Shown: positions 1-7,880 of the stretch, piece by piece
Position numbering within the stretch: position 1 is the first letter of the stretch
Layout: each line of letters opens with the position of its first letter
Origin: Sphingobacterium sp. UBA1575
GTDB lineage: Bacteria; Bacteroidota; Bacteroidia; Sphingobacteriales; Sphingobacteriaceae
NCBI GenBank assembly: GCA_002322865.1
Contig: DCOH01000056.1
Location: 6,945 to 50,822 of the forward strand
DNA length: 43,878 bases
Direction of reading: 5' to 3'
Notes under the pieces: generated by a model
The model's input: only the letters and a program-made list of their open reading frames with translations
What the model was told of the DNA's origin: nothing
Databases searched by the model: none
Translations under genes and position numbers: made by a program

Positions 1-278
1 AAATAAAAAAAATCACGAATATCAGATTTTAAGAATTCTTCAAAAACAGCAATTGTCAGATCTCTATTGATTATGTAATATTCCTCCGATTGAGAAGTGT
101 TGGACGTATCATGCGCCTTTCCTGCTAAATGAATAATGGCCTCAGCTTTATTATCTAAAGATTCATTCCAATTGGATTTTCTTAGGGAAAGTGGTTTAAC
201 AGTTCTGCCTTTTTTTTGAAGATAGATGGACAAATTCTGTCCAACAAATCCGGAAGCACCAGTAATAATTATGCTCAT
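1..278 (-). CDS. NAD-dependent epimerase/dehydratase, N-terminal part (runs off left edge)
   Basis: Only the first ~92 codons are present; the gene continues beyond base 1. The protein opens MSIIITGASGFVGQNL, a Rossmann TGxxGxxG dinucleotide-binding motif of extended short-chain dehydrogenases. Around residue 50 it has HLAGKAHD, seen in nucleotide-sugar epimerases/reductases found near the end of O-antigen clusters (WbpV-like, making or reducing UDP-4-keto-6-deoxy-HexNAc). Its ATG shares one base with the stop of the upstream glycosyltransferase (TAATG), implying translational coupling in the polysaccharide operon. The exact substrate cannot be told because the catalytic YxxxK region lies outside the window. 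The family call is secure; the WbpV-like role is inference. Confidence 0.85.
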   Translation of the reverse strand, partial: MSIIITGASGFVGQNLSIYLQKKGRTVKPLSLRKSNWNESLDNKAEAIIHLAGKAHDTSNTSQSEEYYIINRDLTIAVFEEFLKSDIRDFFY

Positions 279-1534
279 TATTTTAACAAGTTATCAATTA
301 AATGGATATATTGTTCAACAATCACTTCTTTTGAATAATATTTATTGATTTCTTCCAAGCCATTTAAACCCATTTCCTTCAATGAGTCCTTGGTCTTTGA
401 TCTTAAAAAACTAATCATATCCTTGATTTTCACATCAAATTGAGGAGAAGTTACCAGATGTGCACAGTATGTAGATTTTAAAAAGTTGATGATCGGTGTA
501 CCATCACCTGAACAGACAAGCAATGGCTTCCCGCTCGCCATTATCGTATATACTTTAGATGGAAAGCCATGACCTTCCATTTCTTTAGACATAAAAATAA
601 ATTGAAGATCTGCAAAGGCAAGAAGTTTCGGCATAGATTCTCGAGGCTGATAAGGCAAAACATGCACTTTAACTAAACCATTTAGTGCCACTTGTTCTTC
701 AACATATTTTTTCATCACACCTTCTCCGATTACATAGAAATCAAAATCTTCCTCTTTTAAGGATATCGCCAATTGAATAAGGGGTTTCCAATCTTGCGCA
801 TGACCGATATTACCAGCATACATCAATTTTAAATGATTATTTGGTCGAAAGATAGTAGGATCTAAATGGAGTTCTTTCTCATCTAAAGGTTTGTATAAAG
901 CGGTGTCTACAAAATTTGGTATAATATGAAGTTTGTCCTTCTCATCGAAACGATTTACAATGGTATTATAGAAAACCTCATCTATGGTAGTTACAGCATC
1001 TGATTTATTATAAACAAATCGTTCTAACCATTTCAAAAATTTAATGACTAATGGTGATTTTAACCCGCCTTGCTCTATTAAAAAATCAGGATAAATTTCC
1101 TGTACATTATATACGACTTTTGCATTTTTTAATTTACCAATCAATAGATTAATAAATCCTATCGTTAAAGGGGGAGATGGCGAAAGTATAGCGGCTATTT
1201 TCTTTTCTTTTAGTCCAAGAATAATAGCCATAATATGCCAATATATAAACCCAATAAGACGCAACGCCGTAGATTTAAATTTCTTTTGTGGAACATGCAA
1301 TACCTTTATTCCATCAAAATTACTTTCGTAAAATAAACCCAGGGACCTTTTCTTCAAAGGTTGTTTTTTTAATTCAGATGCTAATGGATTATAATGAGGG
1401 GTAGTGGTTAGCACGACCACCTCATATCCTACATCTTTAAACCCCTTAGCGATATCATTATATAAATAAGCGGTTGATACGCCATCGGGACTGAAAGCTA
1501 TGCTGTGAATTAAAATCTTTTTTTTCTTCTGCAT
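278..1534 (-). CDS. wbuB: WbuB-type family 4 glycosyltransferase (putative L-FucNAc/FucNAm transferase)
   Basis: 418-aa GT-B glycosyltransferase. It opens with KILIHSIAFSPDGVSTAYL, the hallmark start of WbuB proteins, and the C-terminal donor domain carries EGHGFPSKVYTIMASGKP, the GT4 nucleotide-sugar binding region. WbuB proteins usually sit directly after fnlABC and are proposed to move L-FucNAc from UDP onto the lipid-linked repeat unit at the cytoplasmic membrane; that arrangement holds here. I place the start at the ATG at 1534, which overlaps the stop of fnlC by one base (TAATG). A TTG six codons upstream also extends the frame but is less likely. With amidotransferase genes nearby, the donor could be UDP-L-FucNAm instead. 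Family certain, donor inferred from context. Confidence 0.88.
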   Translation of the reverse strand: MQKKKKILIHSIAFSPDGVSTAYLYNDIAKGFKDVGYEVVVLTTTPHYNPLASELKKQPLKKRSLGLFYESNFDGIKVLHVPQKKFKSTALRLIGFIYWHIMAIILGLKEKKIAAILSPSPPLTIGFINLLIGKLKNAKVVYNVQEIYPDFLIEQGGLKSPLVIKFLKWLERFVYNKSDAVTTIDEVFYNTIVNRFDEKDKLHIIPNFVDTALYKPLDEKELHLDPTIFRPNNHLKLMYAGNIGHAQDWKPLIQLAISLKEEDFDFYVIGEGVMKKYVEEQVALNGLVKVHVLPYQPRESMPKLLAFADLQFIFMSKEMEGHGFPSKVYTIMASGKPLLVCSGDGTPIINFLKSTYCAHLVTSPQFDVKIKDMISFLRSKTKDSLKEMGLNGLEEINKYYSKEVIVEQYIHLIDNLLK

Positions 1535-2673
1535 TATATTTCTTCTGACCAAACAGTTCTTTTAATATAATCCGTGTAAGAAATAATGATGCGAACCACT
1601 TTTTCTGATACATTGGGCATCGAATAATCTGCTACTGGTCTAAAATTTCGTTCAGCACCAACTTTTTGTTGCAATACCTGAGTTAAGCCTTGTAGAATTC
1701 TTTCTGGTGAAAGTCCTACCATCATGACAGATGCTTCCTCCATTGCTTCTGGTCTTTCATGAGCTTGACGTATGTTCAGTGCACGAAAATTGAGAATGGA
1801 TGATTCTTCTGAAATTGTCCCTGAATCAGATAAAACTGCATAAGCTCTTTTCTGTAAGGCATTATAATCATGAAATCCCAAAGGCTTTAAGAATTGAACC
1901 TCCGGACGCATTTCAATTTTCATTTTATCGATCATGTTTTTCGTCCTTGGATGCGTAGATACAATGATTGGATATTGGTACTTTTCTGCAATTGCATTTA
2001 AAGATGACATTAGTCCACGGAAGTTCTTTTCTGAATTAATATTTTCTTCTCGATGAGAGGATACGACAAAGAATTTACCCTCTTCCAAGTTCAGTTTCTC
2101 TAAAACTTTAGAATCATCTATTTGAGGTAAATAATGTGTTAATACCTCGAACATTGGTGATCCCGTTTTTATTATACGGTCTGCAGGTAATCCTTCTCTT
2201 AATAGATATTCACGTGCAATATCCGAATAGGTTAAATTTACATCTGCCGTATGATCTACAATTTTACGATTCGTTTCTTCTGGAACGCGTTGGTCAAAAC
2301 ACCTATTTCCAGCCTCCATATGGAAAACAGGTATATGACGTTTCTTGGCAGGGATAGCACATAAACATGAGTTGGTATCTCCTAAAACCAAGAATGCTTC
2401 TGGTTTAATTTCTTCCAATAGCGGATCTATTTTAATCAGAATGTTTCCAACGGTTTCTGTTGCCGTTTTACCTGCTGCTTCTAAAAAATAATCAGGTTTG
2501 CGAAGACCTAAATCTTCAAAGAAAATCTGATTCAGTTCATAATCATAATTTTGACCTGTATGCACAATGATGTGTTCAACAGCATCCGAGGCATCCAAAG
2601 CTGACAATACGCGCGATAATCGAATAATTTCCGGACGAGTACCAACGACCGTCATTACTTTTAATTTTTCCAT
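1534..2673 (-). CDS. fnlC: UDP-N-acetylglucosamine 2-epimerase family, FnlC (UDP-L-FucNAc formation)
   Basis: 379-aa non-hydrolysing UDP-HexNAc 2-epimerase of the WecB/FnlC/Cap5G family. N-terminal GTRPEIIRLSRVL, HTGQNYDYELNQIFF, EAGNRCFDQRVPEETNR and C-terminal SDSGTISEESSIL are the conserved epimerase blocks. Length fits the family (~375 aa). FnlC epimerises C-2 of UDP-N-acetyl-L-pneumosamine to give UDP-L-FucNAc, the last pathway step. The assignment as FnlC rather than WecB (ManNAc) rests on the adjacent fnlB and fnlA. It lies 12 bp downstream of fnlB and overlaps wbuB by one base. No odd residues noticed. Confidence 0.92.
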   Translation of the reverse strand: MEKLKVMTVVGTRPEIIRLSRVLSALDASDAVEHIIVHTGQNYDYELNQIFFEDLGLRKPDYFLEAAGKTATETVGNILIKIDPLLEEIKPEAFLVLGDTNSCLCAIPAKKRHIPVFHMEAGNRCFDQRVPEETNRKIVDHTADVNLTYSDIAREYLLREGLPADRIIKTGSPMFEVLTHYLPQIDDSKVLEKLNLEEGKFFVVSSHREENINSEKNFRGLMSSLNAIAEKYQYPIIVSTHPRTKNMIDKMKIEMRPEVQFLKPLGFHDYNALQKRAYAVLSDSGTISEESSILNFRALNIRQAHERPEAMEEASVMMVGLSPERILQGLTQVLQQKVGAERNFRPVADYSMPNVSEKVVRIIISYTDYIKRTVWSEEI

Positions 2674-2685
2674 TTATTTTAATTA

Positions 2686-3804
2686 TTAAACTGTTTCAAA
2701 ATAGGTGTCTGAGTCTTCAGGATTAAAAGGCTCATTTATCCAAAAAATGGTGTAAAGATCTTCTTCTCCTATATTTTTAATATTATGGGTATACCATATA
2801 GGCATATCGACATAAGCAGGTTGATCCCCATCTAAATAAAAATCTAAAATTTTGGATGTACCAATTTTACGAAGCTGAATTAATGCTTTTCCCTTGATGA
2901 CCGCAAAGCGTTCAATTTTACGTGTATGATAATGATTTCCTCTGGTAATCCCAGGAACAGTTGTTGAAAAAGAACATTGTCCACCAACACCCAGTCTTAT
3001 TACTTCGACAAAAGCTCCTCGAGGATCGATATGTTGAGTGAATTTCACTGGATAATGCTGATCTATTTCAATATATGACCGAAAAGTATTGAATAGATTA
3101 TGTTCAAAAATATCTTTTAGCTCAGGAATTTCTCCATGATCAAAATATTTAGTTTTATAGTCATTTAATAAGAATAATACTTCTGTTACTCTTTTGGTAG
3201 AAGTAGGCTCGATCATTAATTCAGGAATACCTTCTCCTGCCTTAATGTTTTCAATAATTTTATTAACCAACTCTTGAACATAAATCAATTTCACTTCTCC
3301 GTCATTTGCTACTTGAGGAATTTCACCATGTGTTAATTGATGACAGAATGTAGCAATAAAAGAGTTGTAGAAAGGCTTTCCAAAAGCTCCAAAAACATTA
3401 GGAATGATTAATCCCGTAATCTTCCCACCATTTTCTTCTGCCCATTGGATTAACGCTTCACGTCCTTCCTTTTTTGATTTTCCATATAGATTATCACGTT
3501 CTTCTTGGGTTGAGGAAGAAATTAATATATGTGCTTTTGACCGTGTTTTTTTTAATGAATTTATTAGCTTATTTACAAGATTAATATTGGTATCATAAAT
3601 AAACTGCTCACTTTCGTGTCGATTCATAGCCGCCAAATGAACTATCACATCACATTTAGCAACAAAATCATCTAATAAATTTGGATCATCAAAAAATCCT
3701 TTCTCAAAATCAACAAGGGTAAAATCTTCGGGTGTTAATTTTAAAGTGTTAAAAAGGTGTTTTCCTACAAAACCGTTTTGGCCAGTTATTCCAACTTTTA
3801 TCAT
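2686..3804 (-). CDS. fnlB: FnlB/CapF-type bifunctional SDR-cupin reductase-epimerase
   Basis: 372 aa, matching CapF/WbjC (~370 aa). The N-terminal SDR domain has GITGQNGFVG at residues 5-14 and YGKSK at 107-111 (YxxxK). From about residue 250 there is a cupin domain with GNHYHTRKIERFAVI supplying metal-binding histidines. In this family the cupin domain epimerises C-3 and the SDR domain reduces C-4 of the FnlA product, yielding UDP-N-acetyl-L-pneumosamine. The start overlaps the end of the separate cupin gene by 4 bp (ATGA), so the two are translationally coupled. It is part of the fnlA-cupin-fnlB-fnlC set. Confidence 0.93.
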   Translation of the reverse strand: MIKVGITGQNGFVGKHLFNTLKLTPEDFTLVDFEKGFFDDPNLLDDFVAKCDVIVHLAAMNRHESEQFIYDTNINLVNKLINSLKKTRSKAHILISSSTQEERDNLYGKSKKEGREALIQWAEENGGKITGLIIPNVFGAFGKPFYNSFIATFCHQLTHGEIPQVANDGEVKLIYVQELVNKIIENIKAGEGIPELMIEPTSTKRVTEVLFLLNDYKTKYFDHGEIPELKDIFEHNLFNTFRSYIEIDQHYPVKFTQHIDPRGAFVEVIRLGVGGQCSFSTTVPGITRGNHYHTRKIERFAVIKGKALIQLRKIGTSKILDFYLDGDQPAYVDMPIWYTHNIKNIGEEDLYTIFWINEPFNPEDSDTYFETV

Positions 3805-4226
3805 GTTAATTTATTATAAAAATAATCTAAAGGATACGTATAATCATCGTTTGGAGCATTTTGAATAGGAAAATCTGAAAAAACAAGCAATTCACTATCT
3901 TTTTCTAATGCCTGGAAAGCAGTTCCATAACCTGTACTCAGATGTAAAAGTTTATTTTCCTTTGAATCGATTATTTCTCGCCTTATAGGTAAATTTCTAG
4001 AGGTGTTGGACCAATCATCAATTTCCACCATATCTACCATAAAAGAACCAGAGAGTACATAAAACCACCGTTGTTCCATTCGATGAGCTCTCCAACCTCT
4101 TATAAGATCTGTATCTGCATTTTTGATGATATAGAAGCGTTTAACTAAAGACATATCAAAATCATTTACAAACCTAATTTGGCCCCTATCATCTTTTGCA
4201 ATCCCTCCTTGAATGAATTCTATCAT
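3801..4226 (-). CDS. WxcM-like cupin, sugar 3-epimerase/isomerase-like protein
   Basis: 141-aa single-domain RmlC-like cupin. It contains KDDRGQIRFVNDFDM near the N-terminus and GWRAHRMEQRWFYVLSGSF in the middle, resembling the FdtA/WxcM group of dTDP-sugar ketoisomerases and uncharacterised sugar epimerases. It sits between fnlA (2-nt gap) and fnlB (4-bp overlap), which argues for a role on the UDP-L-FucNAc intermediates. Since FnlB has its own cupin domain, this one may be an accessory 3- or 5-epimerase or divert an intermediate to a related 6-deoxy-HexNAc. Fold assignment is good; the reaction is unknown. Confidence 0.8.
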   Translation of the reverse strand: MIEFIQGGIAKDDRGQIRFVNDFDMSLVKRFYIIKNADTDLIRGWRAHRMEQRWFYVLSGSFMVDMVEIDDWSNTSRNLPIRREIIDSKENKLLHLSTGYGTAFQALEKDSELLVFSDFPIQNAPNDDYTYPLDYFYNKLT

Positions 4227-4228
4227 GT

Positions 4229-5263
4229 TTAATACGGATATTGCATAACATTCTCACCAAACACTTCTTTTCGGATTAAAGGCAATTTAGAAACCAATTT
4301 CTTCAACCCCTCAACACCCTGTTGTTCCGTATTATGAGAATGATAATCTTCTATCTTTGAGATATCTTTTTCGCCTTCTGAAAAATATTTAGCATAATTC
4401 AAATCTCTGTTATCGGCAGGCACACGGTAAAAATCGCCCATATCTTCCGCTTTGATCATTTCTTCTCTTGTACAAAGAGTTTCATACAATTTTTCCCCAT
4501 GACGGGTGCCAATGACTTTTACCGGAACTTCCTTACCTGTCAATTCAATAAGGGCCTGGGCTAAATCGCCAATTGAACCTGCTGGAGCTTTATTAACAAA
4601 TAAGTCACCTGGATTTGCGTGTTCGAAAGCAAATAAAACCAAATCAACTGCATCCTCCAACGACATAAAAAAGCGTGACATATTAGGATCGGTGATCGTA
4701 ATGGGTTCCCCCTTTTGGATTTGATTTAAAAATAATGGAATTACCGATCCACGAGAAGCCATAACATTTCCATAGCGAGTTAAGCAGACGACAGTATCCT
4801 TTAAGTTCCTTGCCTCTGCTACAGCTACTTTTTCCATCATAGCTTTTGAAATCCCCATAGCGTTAATTGGATAGGCCGCTTTATCAGTAGATAAACAAAT
4901 TACCTTTTTTACTCCATTGGAAGCGGCAGCACGGATTACATTTTGCGTTCCTTCCACATTTGTTTTAACCGCTTGCATTGGGAAAAACTCACATGAAGGA
5001 ACTTGCTTAAGTGCGGCAGCATGAAAAATATAATCTACTCCTCTTGTTGCAGGTTCCACTGATGCAAAATCTCTGACATCGCCTATATAATATTTGATTT
5101 TATCATTTTTATACAGATTCCGCATGTCATCCTGCTTCTTCTCATCTCGTGAAAATATGCGGATTTCACCAAAATGATCGGTCTGTAAAAACCGATTTAA
5201 CACAGCTGTACCAAATGAGCCTGTCCCTCCTGTGATCAATAAAACTTTATTCTTAATTTCCAT
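4229..5263 (-). CDS. fnlA: FnlA/CapE UDP-GlcNAc 4,6-dehydratase/5-epimerase
   Basis: 344 aa with a Rossmann motif TGGTGSFG (residues 11-18), the block ALKQVPSCEFFPMQAVKTNV and LSTDKAAYPINAMGISK. The SDR active site reads S125-M136-K140: methionine stands where most SDRs have tyrosine, as in CapE/FnlA and related inverting dehydratases. It catalyses the committed step from UDP-GlcNAc to a UDP-4-keto-6-deoxy-L-HexNAc. Length matches CapE (~340 aa). The start is a plain ATG 10 nt after the HisF-like gene's start region boundary on this strand, so the downstream fnl genes are tightly packed with the amidotransferase triad. Confidence 0.94.
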   Translation of the reverse strand: MEIKNKVLLITGGTGSFGTAVLNRFLQTDHFGEIRIFSRDEKKQDDMRNLYKNDKIKYYIGDVRDFASVEPATRGVDYIFHAAALKQVPSCEFFPMQAVKTNVEGTQNVIRAAASNGVKKVICLSTDKAAYPINAMGISKAMMEKVAVAEARNLKDTVVCLTRYGNVMASRGSVIPLFLNQIQKGEPITITDPNMSRFFMSLEDAVDLVLFAFEHANPGDLFVNKAPAGSIGDLAQALIELTGKEVPVKVIGTRHGEKLYETLCTREEMIKAEDMGDFYRVPADNRDLNYAKYFSEGEKDISKIEDYHSHNTEQQGVEGLKKLVSKLPLIRKEVFGENVMQYPY

Positions 5264-5273
5264 GTTTTTCGAT

Positions 5274-6032
5274 TTAAAACAGTTTTTCTTTTTCTTCTTT
5301 TGTTGGATAATTAATTAAAACGGCTTTATAGACTCCTTTGAATACAAAAAGGCTTCCAGCTGCGACTCCAATTATTTTATGTTTGTCAATTACTTTCTTT
5401 ATGTCCTCGAGCGTACCTGCTCCTCCCAAAACAGTCATGGGTAAGGAGGTTTGTTCCCGAGCTTTATCAATCAGTCCAAAATCATAACCTTTCATCACAC
5501 CATCCTGATCAATGGAATTGATGATGATTTCGCCAGCTCCATGCTTTTGGGCTTCTTGAATAAATTGAAATGGATTTATTCCTGTTCCCTTTTTACCATT
5601 ATGGGTATACACCTCATATCCCCCAAACAATTTCTTTTTTACGTCCAAAACGACGATCACAGATTGTGCACCAACCCTGTCGGCTATATCTGATATTAAT
5701 TGTGGGTTATTAAGCACGGCAGAAGACAAGGCTATTTTTTCTATTCCCAATCCAAAAATTCGTTGTGCCTGTTCTACAGTTTTCACACCTCCACCATAAC
5801 ATAGCGGCATGCGTGATTGATTTGCTATGCGCTCAATAAGACTATAATTTGGTTCATGACCTTTAACGGTGGCATCAATATCAAAGACGGCTAGTTCATC
5901 AACTGATTTTTCATTAAAAATCTTTACCGCATTAATAGGATCACCCACGTATTTTGGGTTCTTAAAATTCACCGTTTTAACTAAACCATTGTCCTGAATT
6001 AGTAAGCTTGGGATAATTCTTGGTCTTAACAT
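5274..6032 (-). CDS. wbuZ: HisF-like synthase subunit of glycosyl amidation (WbuZ/HisF2)
   Basis: 252-aa (beta/alpha)8 barrel of the HisF family. RPRIIPSLLIQDNGLVKTVNF aligns with the HisF N-terminus, but the position equivalent to the catalytic Asp11 of imidazole-glycerol-phosphate synthase is Leu11. Asp130 is kept (VVLD). This is consistent with a paralogue that does not do histidine synthesis but helps channel ammonia to an amidotransferase. It follows a HisH-like gene by 6 bp and a WbpG/WbuX-like gene, the three-gene set used for acetamidino (NAm) sugars. No other his genes are present. The specialised role comes from context plus the altered residue. Confidence 0.9.
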   Translation of the reverse strand: MLRPRIIPSLLIQDNGLVKTVNFKNPKYVGDPINAVKIFNEKSVDELAVFDIDATVKGHEPNYSLIERIANQSRMPLCYGGGVKTVEQAQRIFGLGIEKIALSSAVLNNPQLISDIADRVGAQSVIVVLDVKKKLFGGYEVYTHNGKKGTGINPFQFIQEAQKHGAGEIIINSIDQDGVMKGYDFGLIDKAREQTSLPMTVLGGAGTLEDIKKVIDKHKIIGVAAGSLFVFKGVYKAVLINYPTKEEKEKLF

Positions 6033-6038
6033 ATGATC

Positions 6039-6653
6039 TTATAGTTTAGCAAAATTGTGTAACAACATCTCTCCATACTGGTGACTTTTCTCCGGATGAA
6101 ATTGAATGCCATATTTATTCTCATGATGGGCAGCTGAGGCAAATTTAATACCATAATCAGTTACCGCCATGACATCTTCCTCGTGATTGCATTCAAAATA
6201 ATAGGTATGTAAAAAATAAAAGATAGCTTCTTTTTCCAACCCATTGAATAAACTGATGTTTTTTACCGGAGTAACATCATTCCAACCCATATGAGGTAGT
6301 CTGGTTACTTGTTGAATATTAGATTCATCAAATTTACGAACCGATGCATCAATCCATTTTAAACCTTCCAACTTTCCTTCATCACTGTAATTTGCCATCA
6401 TCTGCATGCCCACACAGATACCGATCACTGGAATTTTTTCTTCCAACACCTTTTTATCTAGGGCATCTCGCATTCCTGAATTATTCAGTTGCGTCATGGC
6501 ATGATCAAAATGACCTACCCCAGGAAGAATCAATTTTTCTGCCCCTTCTAAGTCTTCTTTGGTTCGAGCAATCTTAACAGGAACATCTACACGTTTGTAA
6601 ACATTTACAAATGCATTAATATTACCAACACCGTAATCTATTAATGTTATCAT
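6039..6653 (-). CDS. wbuY: HisH-like glutaminase subunit of glycosyl amidation (WbuY/HisH2)
   Basis: 204-aa class I glutamine amidotransferase. LILPGVGHFDHAM forms the oxyanion region, Cys80 in GICVGMQ is the nucleophile, and His186/Glu188 (FHPEKS) complete the triad, so the glutaminase should be active. It releases ammonia for the partner HisF-like barrel and the WbuX-type ligase. Its ATG overlaps the stop of wbuX by one base (TAATG at 6653) and wbuZ follows after 6 bp, so the three subunits should be made together. True HisH is ruled unlikely by the absence of other his genes and by the partner's lost Asp11. Confidence 0.91.
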   Translation of the reverse strand: MITLIDYGVGNINAFVNVYKRVDVPVKIARTKEDLEGAEKLILPGVGHFDHAMTQLNNSGMRDALDKKVLEEKIPVIGICVGMQMMANYSDEGKLEGLKWIDASVRKFDESNIQQVTRLPHMGWNDVTPVKNISLFNGLEKEAIFYFLHTYYFECNHEEDVMAVTDYGIKFASAAHHENKYGIQFHPEKSHQYGEMLLHNFAKL

Positions 6654-7798
6654 TATCTAAATAATCTTTTTTCCATTCCTAATTTCTGCATCACTTGTGC
6701 ACCCATTTTAATAAGACCCATTTTATTCTTATAATCATGGAATGTCTTATTTGGACCTTCGAAAATTTGTTGTAGCTCGCCTTTTGTTAGGTCCAATTTA
6801 TTAGCTACATATTCAAATTCTTTTTGCAAGAATTCCTCAGACAATTCTGGTCTTGATATACGATCAAGTGCCTCTTCTCTAGTCATTTGACCAGTTAAAA
6901 TCAAGGAAGAAAAATGAGCCCTTCTTTTTTCATAGCCAAATTTGCGAGGCAACCAATAATCTTCATAGAATCTTGTAAACCTAGATTCATGATGTTTATG
7001 TTGGAAAGGTTCCCAACCATATTTGTCTTGTAATAACTGTTCTGCATCAGCTTTGATATAAGGCACAAGGTTCAATGGTTTGAATACCTCCATACCATAT
7101 ACATATTTATAATATATCTTATAGCTAAGTATATCTACTAGTGGAAATGTCTTTAAAGGACGCTTACCAAACTTACCATGGATATCCTTAACCAACTTGA
7201 CATCAATTCCTGGAAAACCACCCCATTCCTCAGGCTCCCTACAACATTCGGTAGAAAAATTACCGCCAGTTAATACGTAGTTGATATTGTTCTTCCGAGC
7301 GAACTTATACAAGCCGGAGAAAAAGGCGTAATCTTGAGGAAGATCCTGATCAGAAATTTGCGATTTTAAAAAGGCAACTTGAAGATCTTTCATCTCCTCC
7401 CAATTGATTACTTCCGTATACAAATCCAGGTTTAGGCCATTGATTAATTTTTCAATATTTCCAACAGCTTTATCTGTATTCCATCCTGCATCCACATGAA
7501 AAATTAAAGGACGTATCCCCATAATTTCTTTAGCGACATAAGCTGCATAAGAGCTGTCAAGCCCCCCACTCAAACCAATGATACAGTCAAAGTCCTTATT
7601 ACGGCTTGTTTTTTTAATTTTATCTGCAATTTTCATCAACTCTTCATATCCCCTTTCATCTGTATGCCAATTGGGAACTATATTTTCTAAATAGTTGGTG
7701 TAATAATCACTTTCTCCTTTTTCATTAAAAACAATATTAGGATCTGAAGTGTCCATAATTGTTTTTGTACATATTTGATACTTTCTGTTATTTTTCAT
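6653..7798 (-). CDS. wbuX: N-acetyl sugar amidotransferase (WbuX/WbpG/PseA/LfnA family)
   Basis: 381-aa PP-loop ATPase-type amidotransferase. The nucleotide loop is GLSGGLDSS (Ser77-Ser83). An N-terminal QICTKTIMDTSDPNI and an internal GGNFSTECCREPEEWGG are family blocks. Members convert an N-acetyl group on a nucleotide-linked or lipid-linked sugar to N-acetimidoyl using ammonia from HisH/HisF partners, both encoded next. WbuX/LfnA make L-FucNAm, PseA modifies pseudaminic acid and WbpG acts on mannuronic acids. The adjacent fnl genes favour L-FucNAm, while the legionaminic genes upstream leave a nonulosonate target possible. The first Cys pair reads CxxT rather than CxxC, possibly affecting a metal site. 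An 82-bp spacer separates it from wzy. Confidence 0.92.
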   Translation of the reverse strand: MKNNRKYQICTKTIMDTSDPNIVFNEKGESDYYTNYLENIVPNWHTDERGYEELMKIADKIKKTSRNKDFDCIIGLSGGLDSSYAAYVAKEIMGIRPLIFHVDAGWNTDKAVGNIEKLINGLNLDLYTEVINWEEMKDLQVAFLKSQISDQDLPQDYAFFSGLYKFARKNNINYVLTGGNFSTECCREPEEWGGFPGIDVKLVKDIHGKFGKRPLKTFPLVDILSYKIYYKYVYGMEVFKPLNLVPYIKADAEQLLQDKYGWEPFQHKHHESRFTRFYEDYWLPRKFGYEKRRAHFSSLILTGQMTREEALDRISRPELSEEFLQKEFEYVANKLDLTKGELQQIFEGPNKTFHDYKNKMGLIKMGAQVMQKLGMEKRLFR

Positions 7799-7880
7799 TC
7801 AATTATAATTAATTCGTACTAATTTATGATCTAAAATTGACTATCAAACAAAATTAAAATTTGATAGGAGTTAATATTTA

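Noticed and set aside
5274..6653. Reading the HisF/HisH pair as part of histidine biosynthesis
   Set aside because: No other his genes are present, HisF Asp11 is Leu, and an N-acetyl sugar amidotransferase is coupled to them.
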